This document shows positions 7,323 through 15,062 of a stretch of 25,773 bases of DNA, in pieces (the first letter of the stretch is position 1; every line of letters begins with the position of its first letter). Source of the stretch: Verrucomicrobiaceae bacterium UBA2429. Lineage in GTDB: Bacteria; Verrucomicrobiota; Verrucomicrobiia; Verrucomicrobiales; Verrucomicrobiaceae. A model generated the notes under the pieces. It had not been told where the DNA came from, searched no databases, and worked only from the letters and a program-made list of their open reading frames with translations. The position numbers were made by a program, and so were the translations under genes. The DNA lies in assembly GCA_002343505.1 (NCBI GenBank), contig DDQZ01000054.1, forward strand, positions 18,631-44,403, given 5' to 3'.

Positions 7323-8348
7323 ATGCGCCGTCTCATTTTCGCATTTCTGCTGCCCGCCATCATCACCACCGCCGCTGATGACAAGCCGCTGCGCCACATC
7401 GTCTTCGGCTCCTGCCTGGACAAAGTGGAGCACCCCATGCTCGACCGCGCGCTCGCGCTGCCGATGGACCTGTTCATTTACATGGGGGACAACATCTACG
7501 CCGACACGCGGGACATGGCCGTGATGCGCGCCAAATACAGCGCCCTGGCAGGGAGCCGTTTCCATCAGGGATTGCTGGCGCGCGCGCTCGTGCTGGCCAC
7601 CTGGGACGACCACGACTACGGCGTCAACGACGGCGGCGCCGACTACCCGATGCGCAAGGAGGCGCAGAAAGAGTTTCATGACTGGCTCGGCACCCCCGCC
7701 GGCTCGCCCCTGCGGGCGCGGGAGGGTGTTTACCATTCCCGCGTCTTCGGACCTGCGGAGAAAAGCACGCAGGTCATCCTGCTCGACACGCGCTATCATC
7801 GCACCCCGCTCAAGCGCGTGCCGAAGGAGCAGGCCGGCATCGGCGGCAGCGCCGTCCCCAACGACGACCCGGGCGCCACCCTTCTCGGCGCGGAGCAATG
7901 GCGCTGGCTGGAGGCTGAACTGGGAAAGCCCGCCCGCCTTCGCCTCGTCATCTCCAGCATCCAATTCGCCGCCGCCGCTTCAGGCAGTGAGAGCTGGGCG
8001 AATTTCCCCCTCGAACAGCGCCGCATGGCGGACCTCATCCGCGCCACCCGCGCGCAAGGCGTGCTTTTTTTCAGCGGCGACAGGCATTGGTGCGAGTTAT
8101 CAACACTGACGGGAAACGTCCCCTATCCTCTGCACGATCTCACCGCCAGTTCGATGACGCAGGCGCATCCGCGCGGCACGCCCACGCCCAACGCCAACCG
8201 CAGCCTGCCCGCCACCTTTCACCAGCCGAACGCCGGCGCGCTCGAAGTGGACTGGGACGCGCCCGACCCGCTGCTGACTCTGCGCATCGTGGACCAGGAG
8301 GGCGCCACCAGGCTGGAAAAGCGGCTGCGACTTGGCGAGTTGCGCTGA
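7323..8348 (+). CDS. PhoD-like metallophosphatase (alkaline phosphatase D family)
   Basis: A 341-residue secreted or periplasmic phosphoesterase. A short signal peptide (about residues 1-18, ending ITTAA) precedes the metallophosphatase core: FGSCLD at residues 28-32, YMGDNIYAD with the metal-binding Asp56 and Asn57, TWDDHDYGVND with the Asp-Asp-His-Asp cluster at 95-98, an LLDTRYHR block and FFSGDRHWCEL near the C-terminal part. These are the typical PhoD-family metal-ligand positions. It is shorter than Bacillus PhoD because the N-terminal PhoD accessory domain is absent; such compact forms are common. The ATG at 7323 opens the signal peptide directly. The substrate could be a phosphodiester or phosphomonoester; sequence alone cannot decide. 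Confidence 0.88.
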   Translation: MRRLIFAFLLPAIITTAADDKPLRHIVFGSCLDKVEHPMLDRALALPMDLFIYMGDNIYADTRDMAVMRAKYSALAGSRFHQGLLARALVLATWDDHDYGVNDGGADYPMRKEAQKEFHDWLGTPAGSPLRAREGVYHSRVFGPAEKSTQVILLDTRYHRTPLKRVPKEQAGIGGSAVPNDDPGATLLGAEQWRWLEAELGKPARLRLVISSIQFAAAASGSESWANFPLEQRRMADLIRATRAQGVLFFSGDRHWCELSTLTGNVPYPLHDLTASSMTQAHPRGTPTPNANRSLPATFHQPNAGALEVDWDAPDPLLTLRIVDQEGATRLEKRLRLGELR

Positions 8349-8561
8349 TCACCGAAGACAAGCACAGCTTCGCGCAGGTGGCAAAACATGCCCGCCGTGC
8401 TCGTGCTGGCTGAGTGGCTGAGTGTGTGTTGATTTTGACATCGCACTGTCGAATTAAAGTGGATGCCATCAGAAAGGGAGGGAAATGTCGGGAAGATTTT
8501 TTTGAGCTGATAAAGAGCAGAAAAAAGCGAGCATTCCGCCATTTTGCGCGTAATTCGACGA
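8349..8561. other. Non-coding gap upstream of the Fe-S scaffold gene
   Basis: 213 bp with an AT-rich right half. A TTGACA occurs in the TTTTGACATCG stretch near 8436, but no good -10 lies 16-18 bp downstream, so I do not call a promoter. No coding sequence or RNA is recognised. Confidence 0.5.
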
Positions 8562-9026
8562 ATGTACGAAACCGCCCTCCAGTCCGCCCTCGAAAACCCG
8601 CAAAACCTCGGGGAGATGCCGGACGCAGACGCCGTGGGCACCGTCGGCAGCCCGGATTGCGGGGACATGGTGCGCATGTGGCTGAAGTTCACGGAGAAGG
8701 ACGGGCGCAAGGTGATTGACAAGGCCACCTTTCAGAGTTTCGGCTGCCAAACGGCCATCGCGGTCGCCAGCATGGCCACCGAATTGATCCGGGGCAAAAC
8801 GAAGGAGGAGGCACTGAAGATGTCCGCCGAGGAGCTCAGCGCGCCGCTTGGTGCTCTGCCGCCCATGAAGATCCACTGCGGCCAGATGGTCGAAGGCGCG
8901 CTGAAAGCCGCGCTTGATGCGGAGCAGGCCGTCGCCGCGCCGGCACTTGCAGGCCCCACCTTGAGCGACAGCCTCGCCGCCGCAGGCAGGCAGGCGGGCA
9001 GGATCAAGATCGTCTTCGACAATTAA
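8562..9026 (+). CDS. IscU/NifU-type iron-sulfur cluster scaffold
   Basis: A cytoplasmic scaffold on which Fe-S clusters are assembled before transfer to apoproteins. The 154-residue protein has the family opening (Tyr2, then LENPQNLGEMPDADAVGTVG) and the three cluster-ligand cysteines in context: GSPDCGDM (Cys33), FGCQTAIAVASMATELI (Cys62) and MKIHCGQM (Cys106). Conserved GKTKEEAL and PPMKIHC also fit. The ATG at 8562 aligns with the family start; a TTG 18 nt upstream is less likely. A C-terminal extension of about 30 residues, Ala/Gly-rich and ending RIKIVFDN, goes beyond the usual core. No cysteine desulfurase, IscA, HscA or ferredoxin is adjacent, so it is separated from the classical isc or suf clusters. 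Confidence 0.9.
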   Translation: MYETALQSALENPQNLGEMPDADAVGTVGSPDCGDMVRMWLKFTEKDGRKVIDKATFQSFGCQTAIAVASMATELIRGKTKEEALKMSAEELSAPLGALPPMKIHCGQMVEGALKAALDAEQAVAAPALAGPTLSDSLAAAGRQAGRIKIVFDN

Positions 9027-9303
9027 GCGGGTGGCGCCGCTCTTTTAGGCCGGCTCAAATGCATTGGGCCGTGGTGTCGAGGCGGCGGAGATTGCGAGTT
9101 TTGGAATGCGGAGTGCGGGCGCGCGCAGCGGAAGTCGCGAGTTTTCCCGGATAGGGGCGCGCAAAGTGCGGCGGTTGCCAAGTACTGGAGGGGTGGGGGA
9201 TTTGGCAAGCTCCTCTCCTTGAAGCCCGTTGACAGCGGGGAAAACAGAACGCACCGGCGTGCGTATCCGTACATGGCGCGCCGCGCCGGACACCCCCGCA
9301 CTC
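9027..9303. other. Non-coding gap with possible dispersed repeat
   Basis: 277 bp without a convincing gene. It contains GCGAGTTTTGGAATGCGG near 9092 and a second GCGAGTTTT near 9136. This kind of sequence resembles interspersed non-coding repeats of Verrucomicrobiaceae, but copy number cannot be judged from one window. A TTGACA near 9229 lacks a good -10 partner. Confidence 0.4.
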
Positions 9304-12024
9304 ATGTTCCCACGTCACCTGCTTTTTTTGCTCATCGCCGTTCTCTCCTGCGCCGCGCGCGCTGCCGAGCGCGGTCAGGAGGAGTTCGAGAAGAAAATCC
9401 GTCCGCTGCTGGAGCAGTATTGCTTCGACTGCCATGCCGATGGCGTGGACAAGGGCGACTTCACCTTTGACGAGCACAAGGACTACGCGGCGCTGCGGAG
9501 CGATTTCAAATTATGGGACCATGTGCGCCAGCAGCTCGTCACCCATGTGATGCCGCCGGAGAAAAAACCCGCGCCAGTGATCGAGGAGCGGGATGCGATG
9601 GTGGCCTGGATTGACGACGCGGTCTTCTGGTTCGACCCCGCGCGGCCCGACCCCGGCCATGTGACACTGCGCCGGCTGAACCGCAACGAGTACAACAACA
9701 CGGTGCGCGACCTGCTCTTTGTGGACACGCGGCCCGCGCGCGAGTTCCCGCCGGATGACACCGGCTACGGCTACGACAACATCGGCGACGTGCTCAGCCT
9801 TTCCCCCATGCTCATGGAGAAGTACCTGCGCGCGGCGCGCGGCGTGGCCGCGGACGCGATGGAGGTGCGGGTCAGCGACCACCTGGACTTGGAGGTGAGC
9901 GGACGGCGCTTTTACCGCAGCAAGGGCGACACGCGCGAGCAGGGCGACCTGCGCTGGTTTTCCGGGCAGTCGGAGATCGCCCACCATGTGTATCCCCCCG
10001 CCGAGGGCGACTACACCTTGACGCTGCAACTGGCCGCCGTGCGGGCGGGGGGAGAGCCCGCCAAGCTGGCGCTCAAAGCCAACGGCAAGGAAATCACCAC
10101 GCTGGATGTGACCACCGGCTGGAAGGACGAAGATGGCCCCTGGCAGACCGTGCGCCAGACCGTGCATCTCAAGGCGGGGGACACGAAGCTGGCGCTGTCC
10201 CTGCTCAATCCGCGCGCCGAGCCCGCCAGGGAGGGCGAAAAACCCGGCGAGCGCCGCGTGGTGCTGGCGGGCATGACGCTCAAAGGCCCGCACGGTCTGC
10301 TGGCGCCGAAGGGCAGCCGCTTTGTCCGCTGGCTGCTGGACAACAAGCCCGCCGGCCGCCCGGCGATGCAACTGACGGGGGAGGACTTCGACAAGGGCGA
10401 GGGCGCCTCCTCCCGCGACACGGGCGGCATCCTCCTGGCCAGCAGCGGCTATGTGCGGCATCCGCTCCATCTCGCCAAGGCGGGCAAATACAAGCTCACG
10501 GTGAAAGCCGGCGCGCAGCAGGCGGGGGACGAGCCTGCCAAGTTCGACATGCGCGTGGCGGGCAAAAAGATCGGCGCGTTCTCAGTGACGGCGAAGAACC
10601 AGGCGCCGCAGTTTTTCACCTTCGAGGCCGACCTGCCGGAGGGCGCGCACGAGCTGCAAATCTGGTTCCTCAACGACTTCTACAACGCCGAGACTCGCGA
10701 GGATCGCAACCTGTGGGTCCACCAGTTCCGCATCGAGGGGCCGCTGTCCGAGCCGGCCGGAGTGCGCGCTGAGGACGTGCCCGCCCTGGTGGAGAAAATG
10801 ACCGCGCGGCTTTTCCGCAGGCCGCCGCAGCCGCAGGAGGTCAAGCCGTGGCAGGACTTCGCCGCGCTGGCCATGCGGGAGGGTGAGCCGCCGCTGGGCG
10901 CGCTGCGCTTCGTGCTGGAGGGCGTGCTCGCCTCCCCGGCCTTCATCTTCCGCTCCGCGCCTCAGCCGGCTGGCGCTGTGGCGGACGGCGCCGCGTTCAT
11001 TGACGAGTTCAGCCTGGCGAACCGCCTCGCGTATTTCCTCTGGTCCGCGCCGCCGGATGACAAGCTGCTGGAGCTGGCCGGGAAGGGGGAGCTGCGCGCA
11101 AACCTGCGCGCGCAAATCCAGCGCATGACCGGCGAGTGGAAGGCCGCCGCTTTCACCGAAAACTTCGCGGGCCAGTGGCTGCAACTGCGGGACATGGACA
11201 TCGTGGCGCCCGACACGCGCGCCTTTCCCGGCTGGCGCGGCGACATCGCCTCCAGCATGAAGCGCGAGAGCCAGACCTTCTTCGAGCACATCCTCAGGGA
11301 GAACAGGCCCGTCACCGAGTTCCTCGACGCCGACTACACTTTCCTCAACGAGAAGCTCTCCAAATGGTATGGCATCGGCGGCGTGAAGGGAGACAAATTT
11401 GAAAAAGTCTCTCTGAAAGGCACCCCGCGCGGTGGCATCCTAACGCATGGCAGCATCCTCACCCTCACCTCCGGCCAGACGCGCACCTCCCCTGTGAAGC
11501 GCGGCAAATACCTGCTGGAAAACATCCTCGGCACCCCGCCGCCGCCCGCGCCAGGCGGCGTGCCCCCTCTCGACGAAGGCAAGGTGCGCCGCTCGAACCT
11601 GACGCTGCGCGAGCAGTTCGCCCAGCACCGCGAGCACACCTCCTGCGCGGGCTGCCACGCCTTTCTCGACCCGATGGGCTTCGCCTTCGAGCACTACGAC
11701 GCCGTCGGGCGCTGGCGGGACAAGGACAAGAACCACCCCGTGGACGCCTCCGGCAAACTCGTGCGCGGCCAGGAGTTCAAAGACCTCGCCGAGCTGCGCG
11801 GCATCCTCGCCCGCGACATGCCGGACGAGTTCGCCCGCAACCTCGCCGAAAACCTGCTCACCTACGCCCTCGGGCGCGGCCTCGCCTACAGTGACAAGCC
11901 CGCCGTGCAGGAGATCACCGGCAAGGCCAAGGCCGCCGGCTACAGGTTCCAGGATATCATCCTCGCCGTCTGCGAGAGCGTGCCGTTCCAGAAAATGCGC
12001 GCGGGGGAGCGGACGGGGGATTAA
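9304..12024 (+). CDS. DUF1592-family cytochrome-type protein (DUF1587/1595/1592/1588/1585)
   Basis: A 906-residue exported protein of the planctomycete-verrucomicrobial cytochrome family. Order: signal peptide (about 1-21); a PSCyt1-type heme motif CFDCH at residues 40-44; DUF1587 around RLNRNEYNNTVRDLLF; a central beta-rich part with carbohydrate-binding-like repeats (LALKANGKEITTLDV, about 230-480); DUF1595 (MTARLFRRPPQPQEV); DUF1592 (DEFSLANRLAYFLWSAPPDD through NEKLSKWYGI); DUF1588 (RGGILTHGSILTLTSGQTRT) with a second heme motif CAGCH at 781-785; and DUF1585 (NLLTYALGRGLAYSD). Two CxxCH motifs imply two c-type hemes and a periplasmic redox role. Members are usually linked to polysaccharide use, but the reaction is unknown. 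The ATG at 9304 is chosen because it opens the signal peptide; the frame is open to 9229. Confidence 0.9.
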   Translation: MFPRHLLFLLIAVLSCAARAAERGQEEFEKKIRPLLEQYCFDCHADGVDKGDFTFDEHKDYAALRSDFKLWDHVRQQLVTHVMPPEKKPAPVIEERDAMVAWIDDAVFWFDPARPDPGHVTLRRLNRNEYNNTVRDLLFVDTRPAREFPPDDTGYGYDNIGDVLSLSPMLMEKYLRAARGVAADAMEVRVSDHLDLEVSGRRFYRSKGDTREQGDLRWFSGQSEIAHHVYPPAEGDYTLTLQLAAVRAGGEPAKLALKANGKEITTLDVTTGWKDEDGPWQTVRQTVHLKAGDTKLALSLLNPRAEPAREGEKPGERRVVLAGMTLKGPHGLLAPKGSRFVRWLLDNKPAGRPAMQLTGEDFDKGEGASSRDTGGILLASSGYVRHPLHLAKAGKYKLTVKAGAQQAGDEPAKFDMRVAGKKIGAFSVTAKNQAPQFFTFEADLPEGAHELQIWFLNDFYNAETREDRNLWVHQFRIEGPLSEPAGVRAEDVPALVEKMTARLFRRPPQPQEVKPWQDFAALAMREGEPPLGALRFVLEGVLASPAFIFRSAPQPAGAVADGAAFIDEFSLANRLAYFLWSAPPDDKLLELAGKGELRANLRAQIQRMTGEWKAAAFTENFAGQWLQLRDMDIVAPDTRAFPGWRGDIASSMKRESQTFFEHILRENRPVTEFLDADYTFLNEKLSKWYGIGGVKGDKFEKVSLKGTPRGGILTHGSILTLTSGQTRTSPVKRGKYLLENILGTPPPPAPGGVPPLDEGKVRRSNLTLREQFAQHREHTSCAGCHAFLDPMGFAFEHYDAVGRWRDKDKNHPVDASGKLVRGQEFKDLAELRGILARDMPDEFARNLAENLLTYALGRGLAYSDKPAVQEITGKAKAAGYRFQDIILAVCESVPFQKMRAGERTGD

Positions 12025-12045
12025 AGTTAGGGCGGGTGACATGGG

Positions 12046-12066
12046 GCGCAGGCGTCCTGCCTGCGC
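12046..12066. repeat. Perfect 8-bp hairpin after the DUF1592 gene
   Basis: GCGCAGGC and GCCTGCGC flank a 5-nt loop, 21 nt past the DUF1592-family stop. It may help stop transcription or be part of a dispersed GC-rich repeat; there is no T-run. A second short pairing, ACCCG (12080-12084) with CGGGT (12097-12101), follows. Confidence 0.45.
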
Positions 12067-12186
12067 AAACAGGCGGTACACCCGTTCCCCAAAAAGCGGG
12101 TTTCCAAAGATGCGCTGGAGGCTTTTTTGCCCTTTTGTGGCAATTAACTCTCGTATCTTGCCGCCGGACCGGTAGATTTTGCGTTC

Positions 12187-13158
12187 GTGATCAAAAACTG
12201 GACTCCATTGCTTGCCGGATTCTGCGCCGCCGTCTGCCAGACGGTCGTGGCGGAAACTTCGATCCTCCGATTGAAAAACGGCGCCGTCCTCCAGGGCGAA
12301 GTCCTGCGCGAGCGGGACGACAGCCTTTTGTTTGATCTCGGCTTCCAGGTGCTGACCCTCCCGCGCGCGGAGGTGGTGTCGGTCGAGAAGACCGGGGAGG
12401 AAAAGGCCGGCCCCAAGGCGGACAACATTCTGGCCGAGGATGTCTATTTCGTCGAACCCGCGCGCGAGCCGCTGCCCGTGGACAAAAACGTCCACCGCGT
12501 CGGCGGCGCCGTGGTGCAGGTGCAGACCGCCTCCGGTCTCGGCTCCGGCTTCATCATTAACAAGAGCGGCCACGTCATCACCAACCAGCACGTCATTTCC
12601 GGCGAGCGGGAGATCACCATCGTCGTCTATGAGCAGAAGGACGGCGGCCTGGAGAAGCGCGTCTTTCCGAAGGTGCGCATCATCGCGATGAACGGATTCC
12701 TGGACCTCGCCATCCTCCAGATAGATGACCCGGCGGCGGAGACCCTGCCTTTCGTGCCCATCGGCGACAGCGACTCGCTCACCCAGGGGCAGCAGGTCTT
12801 TGCCATCGGCAGCCCGCTCGGCCTTGAGCGCAGCGTCTCCCAGGGCATCGTCAGCGTGCGCGCGCGCGACACGCGCGGCGCGTGGTCCATCCAGAGCACC
12901 ACGCAGATCAACCCCGGCAACTCCGGCGGCCCGCTCTTCAACGCCCGCGGCGAGGTCGTCGGCGTGAACAACATGAAGCTCGCCGGTGTCGGCGTCGAGG
13001 GCCTCGGCTTCTCCATCCCGGCGAACCTGCTCAAGCTCTTCCTCAAAAACCGCGACGCCTTCGCCTTCGACCCGCGCAACCCCAACAGCGGCTTCACCTA
13101 CTTGCGCCCGCCCGCGCCTGGAGACAAGCCCGCTATAATCACCCCTCAAAACCCATGA
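12187..13158 (+). CDS. Secreted HtrA-like serine protease
   Basis: A 323-residue trypsin-fold (S1C/DegP-like) endopeptidase expected in the periplasm. Signal peptide about residues 1-22. Next comes a small beta domain (ILRLKNGAVLQGEVLRERDD, through LPRAEVVSVEK) typical of verrucomicrobial proteins. The protease domain has the full triad: His135 in ITNQHVISG, Asp173 in NGFLDLAIL, and Ser246 in NPGNSGGPLFNARG. No PDZ domain follows; the protein ends soon after the IPANLLKLFLKN helix, so oligomeric DegP-type regulation by PDZ is absent. The start is a GTG at 12187; the next in-frame stop upstream is at 12145 with no ATG between. Its stop overlaps the next gene's start by ATGA, implying translational coupling and perhaps a functional pair. 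Confidence 0.88.
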   Translation: MIKNWTPLLAGFCAAVCQTVVAETSILRLKNGAVLQGEVLRERDDSLLFDLGFQVLTLPRAEVVSVEKTGEEKAGPKADNILAEDVYFVEPAREPLPVDKNVHRVGGAVVQVQTASGLGSGFIINKSGHVITNQHVISGEREITIVVYEQKDGGLEKRVFPKVRIIAMNGFLDLAILQIDDPAAETLPFVPIGDSDSLTQGQQVFAIGSPLGLERSVSQGIVSVRARDTRGAWSIQSTTQINPGNSGGPLFNARGEVVGVNNMKLAGVGVEGLGFSIPANLLKLFLKNRDAFAFDPRNPNSGFTYLRPPAPGDKPAIITPQNP

Positions 13159-14969
13159 AACCCGCACTGCCCAAATCCGCCCTGGCCGCCCTGGCCCTCG
13201 CCCTTTCCGCCATCCACCCCGCCCGCGCCGGCGTCCTGGAGGACTGGCTGAAACTCCTGCCGCCCAGCACCATCGCCGTCATCAGCGTCAAAGACTCCCC
13301 CGAACTCATGGCCGACTGGGAGAAAAGCGGCATCGGCCGCATGATGCAGGACGAGGCCTTCAAACGCTGGACCGCTCCCATGATGAAGGACGGCGAGGCT
13401 CCGTGGGACACCTTTGCCAGGGAGAACTTCGGCGAGAGCCTGCATGACAATCTGGCGCGCTACCCCGGCGCCAGCCTGGCCGCCTTTGTCGCCGACTCCC
13501 CCCAGCAGATCGAGGAGCAGGACGGCGTGCCCGCATTCATCGCCTTCAGCGAGACAGGGGACAAGCGCAAGGAGCTGGAGGAATCCATGACACGGGAGAA
13601 GGAACTCGCGCTCGCCAAGGAGGATGGCGTCAAAGCCCGCACCGAGGAGATCGCCGGGGAGCAGGTGGAGATCCTCGCCAAGTCCGAGGAACCCGGCGCG
13701 CTCTGGGAGAGCGGCCACGCCTTTGTCGGTGGCGTGCTCGTCGAGTCGAACTCCGCCGCCCTGATGGAGCAGATGATCCTGGCCCTGAAAAACGGCGCCG
13801 CCGAGAACCCCGAGGCCATCCTCGGTCACATCGGCCGCATCGAGGCCCTGCACGGTGGCAGCCCCGACGCTCTCGTCTATTTCAATGGCGAGGTCCTTAT
13901 GCAATGGGCCGTCACCGCCGCGCGCGAGTTCGGAGCCACGGCGGCCAAAGGCAGCCCGCTGCCCGTCACACCCGACCAGGTCATCGAGGCCCTCGGCCTC
14001 CAGGAACTCCAGTCCCTGGCCCTCATGATGAACCTCGAAGACGGGCAGTCCGTCTTCGACCTCGCCGTCCTCCACGCCAGCAAGCCCGCCGGCCTGCTCA
14101 GCCTCGTTCGCGGCGGCGCTGGCGCAGTGGAGCTGCCCGGCTTCGTGCCGGGGGATGTGGTCAGCGCCAGCGCCATGCGCATGAGCCTCCTGGAACTGTG
14201 GGACAAGCTGCTCGCCATCGTGCAAAAAATGGGGCCCGCCGCCGCCCTGCTCACCGGCCAGCTCGGCATCTACGAGCAGCAGTTCGGCGTCAAAATCCGC
14301 GACGACCTCTTCGCCAGCCTTGACGACCAGTATTACGAGATCACCGACGCCGCGGACGGCGTCACCAGCCAGGTCATCGCCATCAAGATCAAGGACGGCA
14401 AACGTTTCGGCGGCGCGGTCGAGGCCGTCAAAAAAATCGTCGGGGCCGGCTTCGGCGCCTTCGATGAGACCGAGTATCTCGGCCACACCATCCAGTCCGT
14501 CAAAACCGCCGGCGCCACCGCCGGCAGCCCCGGCTTTGCCTTCTGCGTCACCGACACCCACCTGCTCATGAGCACCGGCCCCGTCGCGCTGCTCCAGGAT
14601 GTGCTCGCCCGCATGAGGGACCCCTCCGGCCCCAGCCTGTGGGAGGACGCCCGCGCCAAAGACCTCATGTCCCGTCTCTCGCCAGGCTACAACGGCGTCG
14701 GCGTCACCGACGGCGCGCGCATCATGAAACTGCTCGTGGACACCATCGTCATGGCGCGGAGCGGCCTTGGCGGCAGCACCAAGGCCAAAGGCCCCAAAGG
14801 CGGCGCGGCCAAAAGCGCCGAAGACGCTGTGGACGGCATCTTCGACCCTGATGCCGCTCCCTCGGAGGAAACCTGGTCCCGCTACTTCGGCACCAGCGTC
14901 ACCGGCACCTACCAGCCCGACGACGCCATCCACGTCCGCTTCCTCACCACGCCCGTAGATGCGCGGTGA
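13155..14969 (+). CDS. Secreted DUF3352-like protein of unknown function
   Basis: A 604-residue exported protein with a signal peptide (about residues 1-25, ending HPARA). The remainder is rich in Ala, Glu and Lys with repeated hydrophobic strands and helices. Two half-similar parts seem present: each has an acidic helix followed by a strand and a short GG/GA turn, for example IAFSETGDKRKELEESM and IAIKIKDGKRFGGAVEAV. This layout recalls DUF3352-type and related long secreted proteins of Planctomycetes and Verrucomicrobia, but I cannot assign it firmly. No catalytic motif, heme site or cysteine pattern is visible. Its ATG overlaps the protease stop (ATGA at 13155-13158), so it may be a substrate, inhibitor or partner of that protease. 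Function unknown. Confidence 0.7.
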   Translation: MKPALPKSALAALALALSAIHPARAGVLEDWLKLLPPSTIAVISVKDSPELMADWEKSGIGRMMQDEAFKRWTAPMMKDGEAPWDTFARENFGESLHDNLARYPGASLAAFVADSPQQIEEQDGVPAFIAFSETGDKRKELEESMTREKELALAKEDGVKARTEEIAGEQVEILAKSEEPGALWESGHAFVGGVLVESNSAALMEQMILALKNGAAENPEAILGHIGRIEALHGGSPDALVYFNGEVLMQWAVTAAREFGATAAKGSPLPVTPDQVIEALGLQELQSLALMMNLEDGQSVFDLAVLHASKPAGLLSLVRGGAGAVELPGFVPGDVVSASAMRMSLLELWDKLLAIVQKMGPAAALLTGQLGIYEQQFGVKIRDDLFASLDDQYYEITDAADGVTSQVIAIKIKDGKRFGGAVEAVKKIVGAGFGAFDETEYLGHTIQSVKTAGATAGSPGFAFCVTDTHLLMSTGPVALLQDVLARMRDPSGPSLWEDARAKDLMSRLSPGYNGVGVTDGARIMKLLVDTIVMARSGLGGSTKAKGPKGGAAKSAEDAVDGIFDPDAAPSEETWSRYFGTSVTGTYQPDDAIHVRFLTTPVDAR

Positions 14970-15009
14970 GCGCGGCGCGCCGGCGGTGCCGGGCGCGGGA
15001 TAATCCATC

Positions 15010-15040
15010 GCAAAGCGCGAGCGCGGGCTTTGCGCTTTGC
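15010..15040. other. Hairpin between the DUF3352-like and DUF1501 genes
   Basis: GCAAAGCGC (15010-15018) is the exact inverse of GCGCTTTGC (15032-15040) across a 13-nt loop. It lies 41 nt after one stop and 23 nt before the next start. No T-run follows, so termination, RNA stabilisation or partial read-through control are all possible. Confidence 0.45.
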
Positions 15041-15062
15041 GCGGCAGCGCGCATTGTTCCGC

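Noticed and set aside
8349..8561. Promoter with TTGACA near 8436
   Set aside because: No acceptable -10 lies 16-18 bp downstream, so one hexamer match is not enough.
11440..13167. An open minus-strand frame of 575 codons opposite the protease gene
   Set aside because: It is antisense to the DUF1592 and protease genes, whose motifs are clear; the composition is that of a shadow frame.
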